Below, piece after piece: positions 57,306 through 64,000 of a DNA stretch of 64,000 nt; the first letter of the stretch is position 1, and each line of letters begins with the position of its first letter. The stretch is from Amoebophrya sp. A120 (taxonomy: Eukaryota; Sar; Dinophyceae; Syndiniales; Amoebophryaceae). Location of the stretch: NCBI GenBank assembly GCA_905178155.1, contig CAJINV010000001.1:7741123-7805122 (forward strand), in the 5' to 3' direction. A program made the position numbers and the translations under genes. The notes under the pieces were generated by a model, which was given only the letters and a program-made list of their open reading frames with translations, was not told where the DNA came from and ran no database searches.

Positions 57306-59528
57306 CTACCAGTCCAGAATGGTTTTGGCGCTCCTCTCTCCCACAATCCTTGCAAACCTCCGCACAAGCGCATCGCCGATCTTGCCGCCCTCGGCGACGC
57401 GTGCATCTTCGTTTTGTTCGCGGTTCTTCAAAAATGTTTTCACCTCCACCAGTTTTCGCGTTGCTGGGACGTGTTCCTTTTCTAGCTCCTCCCATAAGAT
57501 CTCCGCTTCCGCGGCGGCTAGCTCGCCAAAAACTGTCCACGTCGGCGGTTTTGCGGTGCTACTTCCACAGCCTACAGGCAGTCGGTTTGCTGGCAAGCGA
57601 ATGGGCATGCGTTTGACGAAGCCGTCGCAGCCGGACTCGAACTCGCCGAACTCGAACTCGACAGGACCCATTTGCTCGACGGTTTGCCCTTCGGCGAGCA
57701 CTCCTAACTGCTTAGAGGACAGGCACTTGCTCGAACGCATCACCACCCCGGTCCGCGCTACTTTCCAATTTTTTTTTGGAAGCGCATTCCGAGGTACGTA
57801 TTGCTGCGCGCTTGTCGAAGTGGTCCGCTGCGGTGGACGCATCCCGTGAAGCCCCGGCGCGATGTACGGAAACGGGAGAACTCTATCACATGAGGTCGGT
57901 GATGTTCGGCGGCTGTTGCCCACCTGGTGTGATGCTGTAGTGAGGCTGAGCCTTCGCCGCTTTGTGCCTGCTTCAGTCCCTGAACACGATGCGTCGATGT
58001 CCTCACCAAGAAAACCGTTTCTACCATGTGAGCCAGTCGCGCGGGTCGACGAAAAAAGCGAAGCCGCCACACCAGTCGTGCTGTGTTCCGGTTCGGCGGA
58101 CAAAGCCGCGACGGTCGCGAGGGTCAGAGGCTGCACTCCCCCGACATGCTCCGGACGCAGGGCGTCTACGAGCGCCGCGGCCCGAGACGGGCCGGCTTCC
58201 ATTCGGCGCCGCGAATACGCCTCGTAGAGCAAACTGCCGCAAGCGCTTACCTCCTGCTCAGTGCGGCCGACTATGTGCGCCACAAGGTCTCCCACCTGTC
58301 CGCCCGGCAACTCCTGCGAGTGCTTAGCAGCGGGCCCCGGCAGCGTCGGTCTTTGCACGCAAAAAGTGTCAAAATTTTTCCCCGGGAGGTGCTGCGTCAG
58401 ACTGAAATCAACGAGATGATATCGCTTTACCAGGTCGCCAATTTTATCGCTCACCGCCGGGCCGTCGTACGGGTGCAACGGCACAAATCTCTCGTAGACG
58501 CTCGTATTTCCAAACCGCTGCTGCAGGTTGGTCTTGTGGCCCTTGTCCGTCAGGGTTATGAACAGCCCATCACTCATATCCCGTGTAAAAACGTCTCCAC
58601 CCCATCACCAAATGCAAAAATGTGTAGGTCTGGGAGATTGCGACATTTGTCATGCACATGCTATTCTGGCATGACTCCGAAGTTGGTATTGCGTGGCCGC
58701 GAAGAGCCCCTCTTGCTGGTCATGGAAAAACGCAGTTTCTCATGCGAAGTACGCAACGAACTCAGAAGCGTGTCATGCTTGGAAGCGCATTACAGTTTTC
58801 TCACTACTCCCTTCCTTGCATCACAGGTTTCCAGACCCAGACATGTTTGCCATGCTGCATGCTGTATATGCAAATTTGGACGCTGAGAATGTTTCTCATG
58901 CGGAGCCTCATGTTGATAGTGGTGCCCTGAGCTTTGTTATGCTCAAATCAGAATGATAAGCTGGATCTGTAACGCTGCTGCACTAGCTAAACACGACGAT
59001 ACTACGACGAGCCCAAATTACTCATGTGCAACAGCCAAAGCTTCTTCATTTGTCTTGCAGATTTCCCAACTTGACTACGGGGCGGGGACGTTTTTCCTCG
59101 CAATAACTCACGCTGGAAAAGCGGAACTGAAATTCGTGCTGCAGCTTGTGCTCGTCCACCAGCTCCTTCGCGTTGACCTCCTCCCCGGGCCGGGCCACGA
59201 TGTAGGCCAGGGCGCGCCTATTTGTGAGCGCATAGTAGACGGGTTCGGATCCGGGTGCCGCAGATGGGTGCCGTGCCACTTCCAGAATGTTGCCCTTCAA
59301 AACCGTGTCCGGATCCTTCGGGCTCGCGCTCTTCAGCTTGTCGATCAGGTTTTGAATTGGGCCGAATTTTTTGTCCGTAAAATCCCGACTGATGGTCTGC
59401 TGCGTGAAGCGAATCTGGCTGGTATTCAGTTTAATGCGCCTGTACGCGGGCGCCGCTTTCGGCTCCGGGGCGGACATTCCACCCTTATTCTTGCGCCCCC
59501 CGGACTCCCAAACCCAGCCACTATACAT
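57306..59528 (-). CDS. Type A cluster protein: ParB/sulfiredoxin-like domain, split by a nested introner
   Basis: Exons 59528-59106 and 58576-57306, ATG at 59528 (MYSGWVWESGGRKNKGG). Domain 1 (residues ~35-120) reads IKLNTSQIRFTQQTISRDFT, IQNLIDKLKSASPKDPDTVL, then VYYALTNRRALAYIVARP. Exact removal of the 529-bp insertion gives RFSSVSDGLFITLTDKGHK, which matches paralog FSSLSDGLFLTLTSRGHK. Domain 2 is VGDLVAHIVGRTEQEVSACG with SLLYEAYSRRRMEA. The C-terminus has the SH3-like KKNWKVARTGVVMRSSKCLS ... TVEQMGPVEFEFGEFESG, then a charged helical end (IVGERSAKTILDW). About 560 residues. Same arrangement as the type A gene at 53416, and likewise followed by a type B gene. Confidence 0.82.
58577..59105. 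mobile_element. Introner with C-rich TIRs (529 bp) carrying an inner element
   Basis: Ends TATCCCGTGTAAAAACGTCT and, inverted, TATTGCGAGGAAAAACGTCC. Duplication ACTCA at 58572-58576 and 59106-59110. It is about twice the usual length because a family I element sits inside it. Confidence 0.9.
58608..58862. mobile_element. Nested, decayed family I introner
   Basis: CCAAATGCAAAAATGTGTAG at the left and CCAGACCCAGACATGTTTGC at the right are diverged family I ends. The terminal TATC/GATA and the 5-bp duplication are not clear, so the borders are approximate. Confidence 0.75.
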
Positions 59529-60113
59529 TTTTATTTCTTACATTAGTCAGCGAAGAAAAAAGTAACAAGAAGAGACAACTGAGACAAAGAGCAGGCCGGT
59601 GAGCGTATGTCGCAGCTTGATGCTCTTGTTGCGGAACAATAAACTAAAGCTCTGCACAGCACTAGAGCAAATACATATAAGACCAAGATCTTCTTTACTT
59701 ATTATGGAGTCACCGGCACAGATGCGTATGCTTTCCAAAGACCCCGCAAGACAGGCAGAGGAAGCCTCTCGTCGCCCAAGTTTATGTCCGATTTTGGGCG
59801 AAGTAAAAGCGAGGGCGCTACTACTTACAATCAGGATCAAGGTCGAGCCGTTGTGCGCGATGAGGATCCTTAAGGACTCTTATTGTCGCGGACCTTTTCT
59901 TGCACAGCCTGAGTCTTCATTTGAGAACGTCATGCTGTTTTTGACGCAGCAAAATGCGCCGTGTGCCGTTGCTTGATCCAAGAATTCATTGCGGGAATCA
60001 TAAGAGGAAGAAACGAAAGCGCTTGTCGGAATCATGGGTATGCACTAGGGATCAAAGTTCTGCACGTCGCGTCCTACAGTTAACCAAATAGGAATAGATC
60101 AGTTTCCACCTCG
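59529..60113. other. Intergenic within the ParB-like cluster
   Basis: No supported gene. Confidence 0.55.
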
Positions 60114-61991
60114 TCAGTGAGTAACGAACCTTCGAATGCGACCCAGTCGCCTTTCTTGCATTTCAAACTCTCGACTGACCTCCGCACAATGTCGCTCGAT
60201 CGGTTTCAGTTCCTCGAGAATCCAGTCGCGCCATGTCGTTGTTTTCGTGGCGTTTAGCTGCAATTTCCGCACGGCTTCCTTTGCCGCGCTGTGTAAATCT
60301 TTGCCTTTATCCACGGCGGCCTGAAGGTCCGCGATCCAGCTTGCTGTTGCCGCTGCGCCCGCAGCCCTTTTGTCTTCCTCGCTGCGAAGTCTGGTTGCGA
60401 TGGCTGATGATTGCTGCTGCAGTTTTGCGAGGCACATACTCGCAGTCGCGCGGCTTTTCTCCAAAACAAGCTTTCTCCGCGCTTGCATCCGCATAGCGTC
60501 GTCGTCAGGACTTCTGCTGCGCCGCGAGCTTGCGCCAGGGGTTTCCTCCATAGTCGCTTCCGGTTGCGCTTTGCCGCGGCCCTGATCCGAAACCTCCAGC
60601 CCTGTCGCGATGAAGGGATATGGCATGATCGGGCCCCGTGATGAGGATGATTCTTCATCTTCGGAAACAAGATCCCGGCTGCTACAGCTTGCGTCATCCT
60701 GTGGCCACTCCTTCTGCGCGCTGTCATCTCTTTCGACCAATTCCACTCGCCTTCGCTTTGTACCAGCTTCGGCGACCGACGGTCTTCTGGTAGATGCGCG
60801 ACGTAGATCCGCTCGCGCAGTTAGAAAGACAGCGCCAGTTGGGTTGGTTGACGGCGGCGCGTGAGATATTGTAGACGTTCGTGACCTGCTTCTGCAGCGA
60901 GACCTTCTGCGCGACCTTCGTCGATCCCCCACTCCCATTTGCGAATGTCTGTCCTCTGCCACTTCTCGTTCCGTTGTCAAAGCGCCCGGCACTGGCTGTG
61001 CGGCGTCACGAGCAAGGCCTTCGTTGCTTCTGCTGTTCCGAAAACTGTCAGTCAGCATTTGCATATGTTCAGCTACCTCCTCGGGGGTCGCGAAAGGTGA
61101 GACTAGCGGCAGAGCTGTGTCAGCATGATCGCCGCCTTCTTCATACGTGCCCCTACCGCCACCCCGGGTGCTTTCTACTTGTTCTATGTTTTGCTTAAGC
61201 TCCAGCTCCACTCGTGGTCGTGTGTAGGTGTCATACAATAGCCCGCCGCAAGCTGTTGCCTCCTGCTCCGTTCTCGCTACGACGTGCGCTATAACATCTC
61301 CCACGCGACACCCTGTCGATGCCTCCTTACCGGCAGCTGCTGCTGCGTGCGTAGAATTGTACTCCCGGACGCGAAAAAGATTTGGGTTCTTTCCGGGGAG
61401 ATATTCGCGCAAACTCAAGTCCGCCAAATGGTACGTTTTGACCATGTCCTGAACTTCCTCGCGGACGTCTGCCAGGTCATCAGGATGCAAGGGGATGTGG
61501 CGCTCGTAGATGGAATCGCCGAATCGCGTCTGCAGCTTCTTCTTGTGCCCCCTCGACGTTAGTGTGAGAAAAAGCCCGTCGCTCAGGCTCGAAAACTTGT
61601 GCTTGAAATGGTACTGGATCGCGTGGCGGTCGACCAACTCGAAAGCCCGTACAGTTTTGTTTGGTCGGGCGATGAGGTAAGCGTACCCACGACGGTTGCT
61701 GATTGCGTAGTAAGTCGGCTCTCGGCCCGGCTCGCGGGGACGGGACGGATGCTGAGCCACCACCAGAATATTTTCGCCCAAGATGTGGCCGGGGTCGTGC
61801 GGACAGTCCATCAGTCGCGCGATCAGATTCTCCACGGGCCCCCAATTATCCTGGAAGTCTCTGCTGATGTTGTCCTGCGTAAACCGGAGCTGTCTTGTGT
61901 TCAACTGAATTAACGTGTACGACTGCGATCCGTCCCCGCCCTTTTTCCCAGCGCCTTTGCTGCGACGAGCTGCACGCGCTCGGTTTGACAT
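60114..61991 (-). CDS. A+B fusion: ParB/sulfiredoxin-like N-terminal domain and type B helical C-terminus
   Basis: Single exon; in-frame ATG at 61991 (MSNRARAARRSKGAGKKGG), 625 residues. Residues ~28-110 form the ParB-like domain: IQLNTRQLRFTQDNISRDFQ, VENLIARLMDCPHDPGHIL, YYAISNRRGYAYLIARP. Residues ~140-195 read FSSLSDGLFLTLTSRGHKKK, then YERHIPLHPDD. Domain 2 is VGDVIAHVVARTEQEATACG with GLLYDTYTRPRVELE. An SR-rich stretch (RRSRRRSRCRSRSRTSTIS) and disordered middle follow. The last ~90 residues (WIADLQAAVDKGKDLHSAAK, WRDWILEELKPIERHCAEV) are the type B domain found as separate genes at 52257 and 55377. The fusion supports a joint function of A and B modules. Biochemical role unknown. Confidence 0.82.
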   Translation of the reverse strand: MSNRARAARRSKGAGKKGGDGSQSYTLIQLNTRQLRFTQDNISRDFQDNWGPVENLIARLMDCPHDPGHILGENILVVAQHPSRPREPGREPTYYAISNRRGYAYLIARPNKTVRAFELVDRHAIQYHFKHKFSSLSDGLFLTLTSRGHKKKLQTRFGDSIYERHIPLHPDDLADVREEVQDMVKTYHLADLSLREYLPGKNPNLFRVREYNSTHAAAAAGKEASTGCRVGDVIAHVVARTEQEATACGGLLYDTYTRPRVELELKQNIEQVESTRGGGRGTYEEGGDHADTALPLVSPFATPEEVAEHMQMLTDSFRNSRSNEGLARDAAQPVPGALTTEREVAEDRHSQMGVGDRRRSRRRSRCRSRSRTSTISHAPPSTNPTGAVFLTARADLRRASTRRPSVAEAGTKRRRVELVERDDSAQKEWPQDDASCSSRDLVSEDEESSSSRGPIMPYPFIATGLEVSDQGRGKAQPEATMEETPGASSRRSRSPDDDAMRMQARRKLVLEKSRATASMCLAKLQQQSSAIATRLRSEEDKRAAGAAATASWIADLQAAVDKGKDLHSAAKEAVRKLQLNATKTTTWRDWILEELKPIERHCAEVSREFEMQERRLGRIRRFVTH

Positions 61992-62404
61992 CTTGCGTTT
62001 CTCTTTTATGTATGTGGGAATGAAGGACACGATAGGAATAAAGAACTTTTAAGTAAGTAGTAATGATGCACTCACAGCAATTCGAGAATGAGACACATGA
62101 AGTAGAGAAGAAAGGCACTCGCCGTAAGACCGAAGTTGTCTGCACTCCTCAAACAAACTTTCACTTCACTCAAAGCCAATCGCAACACGAACTCACTCGA
62201 CAGACAATATACAGTCTCTCTTTTCCCTGAGTTAGACTCTCGGAAAAAAAAAGTGCGAAATTTTCTTTCCGCCCAGATGCGCGAACACAGGACAATCTCT
62301 TTCCTGTGAACTAAATTGAAAAGGTTTTACCTCCACCATTTTGTCGTCCCGTCATGCGAAAGAGCCGTAATCAAATTTCTGCTGTTCCACATTTGCACTA
62401 GTCG
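61992..62404. other. Intergenic within the ParB-like cluster
   Basis: About 410 bp, no supported gene. Confidence 0.55.
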
Positions 62405-64000
62405 CTATCTGTTCACTGAATGAACCATGATGATGCTCAGCCTGTTGCCAAGCGACTGCGCTGGAGACCTCTCTCCACTGTCGTGTTCAGTAAACTGTGC
62501 CAAGCCCCTGCTGCCATCGGGGGCCCAGGGTGGCGCGTTCGCGTTTAGGACTTGAGCGCTACTGCTTGCGGTTTCAGCTCCTCCAACAGCGGAGCTTATT
62601 ATATCGTGGCCATCTACTTCCGTCGTGTTGTAGTAGCCATTAGTTTCGACGTGCGAAGGAATGGATTGGTAGGAATAGGATTCGTCAAAAACTCCTGCTG
62701 CCGACGAGCTCCTCTCGTTGGGAACGCCGTAGTTATCTTGCTCCGCAGCAGATGCGAAGAATTGTGCCCCGACAACTACCTCACTATGTTCGCCCCCGCT
62801 CTGATCATGTTGTTCGAAATTGTTGCCGTGGGGGTCATTTGCCCCTACTGCTAGAGTGAGGCTGCTGCCTTCGATCTCTGGCGTGCTGCTGTTGCAGCTC
62901 CATTCTGCGTGCGCGACACCGTAGTCGTAAGCAGGTTCTTCGTTGCCATACCCAGCAGCAACCTCAAAACCGAGGCTCTCCTCATCCACGGTGGAGCTTG
63001 TCCCTGTGCCGTGCGTGGTACTGTCGTCGCAGGAACTATTGTTCAACGGAAAAAACACAGAGGTCGCAAACGGGTTCGGGCGCCAATCCGACTTCTTCTC
63101 AAGATCGGACGCACAGTTACCCGTCTGCACGTCTTCCGGCAGCTGGAACCCAAACGCCTCCCGCGGCCGTTGGTCGTCGTCCATCTCGCTTGAAAATGCG
63201 GTATGTAGTCTTACTGGCGTCTGCGTCAGCAACTGTCTCTCCAACTCCCGAGCGCGAATCTTGTTTGGAGTGGAAGTTCCAGACACCAGAGACTGCGGGG
63301 CAGAGACAAACACTTGCGAAATGGCCAGCCGCGGCGTCGTGTATTTGTCAAAGAGGTAAGACGCACATACACTCACCTCTTGGTCCGTCCGCCCTACGAC
63401 TTGCACTATCATATCGCCAACCCGCGCTGACTTTTCGGCTCGTCTGCCACTTGACGAACCTGCGCTCTCCTCCTCCTCGTTTATGCTGTTCGTGCAAAAC
63501 ACTTGGTTGTTGGGATAGGGATCGCGGATATTCAACTCGGACAAGTGATATTTCTTCAACAGAGCTGCGCGTTCCGCCCGCACTTCCCCGTAGTCCCTGG
63601 GGTGCAGCGGTACGTTGCGCTCAAATACGGTGTCCCCCTTGCCCTGCAGGCGTTCCTGGAGGTTCTGCTTGTGGCCGCGCGGGGTGATAGTTACATACCG
63701 CCCGTCCGTTATGTTCGAGAACCGCTGCGCAAAGTGCGTCTGCAGCTTCCGCGTGTCGGTCAGCTTCCTGGCCTTCACGATTTTGTTCGGTCTCGCGACC
63801 ATGTAGGCGTACGCGCGGCGGTTGGATATCGCGTAGTACACCTTTTCGTCCTCACTCTGCCTCCCCTCACGGTCATTGGGGTGCTCGGCGACTTGGAGGA
63901 TGTTGCTCTTCAAAATGCACTCCGGGTCCTCGTCGCTGCATGCGAGTAGCTCGGTGATCAGGTTTTGCACTGTGTTCTCCACTGTGCCGTGCCGGGCGTG
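62405..64000 (-). CDS. Type A cluster protein, partial (5' end outside window)
   Basis: Open from the right edge to a stop at 62405. The start of the ParB-like domain (the RFTQD strand) lies beyond 64000. The window begins at VQNLITELLACSDEDPECIL, then VYYAISNRRAYAYMVARP, HFAQRFSNITDGRYVTITPR and VFERNVPLHPRDYGEVRAE. Domain 2 is VGDMIVQVVGRTDQEVSVCA with SYLFDKYTTPR. The remaining ~270 residues are acidic, Ser/Asn/Gly-rich and unlike the SH3-like ends of the other type A genes. It ends RLSIIMVHSVNR. Confidence 0.8.
   Translation of the reverse strand, partial: HARHGTVENTVQNLITELLACSDEDPECILKSNILQVAEHPNDREGRQSEDEKVYYAISNRRAYAYMVARPNKIVKARKLTDTRKLQTHFAQRFSNITDGRYVTITPRGHKQNLQERLQGKGDTVFERNVPLHPRDYGEVRAERAALLKKYHLSELNIRDPYPNNQVFCTNSINEEEESAGSSSGRRAEKSARVGDMIVQVVGRTDQEVSVCASYLFDKYTTPRLAISQVFVSAPQSLVSGTSTPNKIRARELERQLLTQTPVRLHTAFSSEMDDDQRPREAFGFQLPEDVQTGNCASDLEKKSDWRPNPFATSVFFPLNNSSCDDSTTHGTGTSSTVDEESLGFEVAAGYGNEEPAYDYGVAHAEWSCNSSTPEIEGSSLTLAVGANDPHGNNFEQHDQSGGEHSEVVVGAQFFASAAEQDNYGVPNERSSSAAGVFDESYSYQSIPSHVETNGYYNTTEVDGHDIISSAVGGAETASSSAQVLNANAPPWAPDGSRGLAQFTEHDSGERSPAQSLGNRLSIIMVHSVNR

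Noticed and set aside
57306-59528. Canonical intron using the GTGAGT after FSS (59108 region)
   Set aside because: The matching AG acceptors give a frame shift or stop; exact removal of element plus duplication gives the residues seen in paralogs.
52257-62030. GTG or TTG starts giving slightly longer proteins, for example at 54813 and 62030
   Set aside because: Eukaryotic genes start at ATG; in-frame ATGs follow within a few codons and precede all conserved sequence.

Overview
The window looks like nuclear DNA of a compact-genome alveolate, most likely a parasitic dinoflagellate of the Amoebophrya/Syndiniales type. That assignment is inference. It rests on intron-rich protein genes placed head to tail on one strand, ciliary/centriolar proteins (CEP41-like, SHIPPO-repeat), an EF-hand PPP-fold protein, a secreted coiled-coil family typical of dinoflagellates, and above all short inverted-repeat intron elements (introners) like those reported for Amoebophrya. 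Every gene I can support is on the minus strand, so transcription runs right to left.

Layout, left to right. 1-180: 41-bp palindromic tandem repeats in an intron of a coiled-coil gene (to 3336). 3857-4915: CEP41-like rhodanese protein. 5266-7499: a 2.2-kb element with 81-bp terminal inverted repeats, an 11-bp target duplication and a minisatellite core. 7715-12198: EF-hand protein with a PPP phosphatase fold whose metal ligands are mostly replaced (likely pseudophosphatase). 13389-18225: CK1-like kinase, 11 exons, four introners. 19001-20422: low-complexity protein. ~20914-23694: SHIPPO-repeat axonemal protein, three introners. 24440-27589: MFSD5/MOT2-like transporter. 28129-32007: secreted papain-family peptidase. 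32331-33539: DUF1295 membrane protein. 34088-37931: secreted coiled-coil protein, five introners. 39359-43790: Polo-like kinase. 44747-49147: 1466-residue helical-repeat protein without introns. 49773-51337: RRP1/Nop52. 52257-64000: tandem cluster of six related genes combining a ParB/sulfiredoxin-like N-terminal domain (type A) and a helical C-terminal domain (type B), with one A+B fusion.

The main discovery is a coherent set of 18 introners. Each begins TAT and ends ATA as imperfect terminal inverted repeats, each is flanked by a 5-bp direct repeat (perfect in 16), and removing the element plus one repeat copy restores the reading frame. About two thirds have no in-frame GT-AG solution that keeps conserved residues, so they imply non-canonical, apparently insertion-precise removal. 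Ordinary GT-AG introns coexist in the same genes. Several unrelated terminal-repeat families share the same end rule, duplication length and internal TGTNATGC motifs, which suggests one mobilising and one excision machinery.
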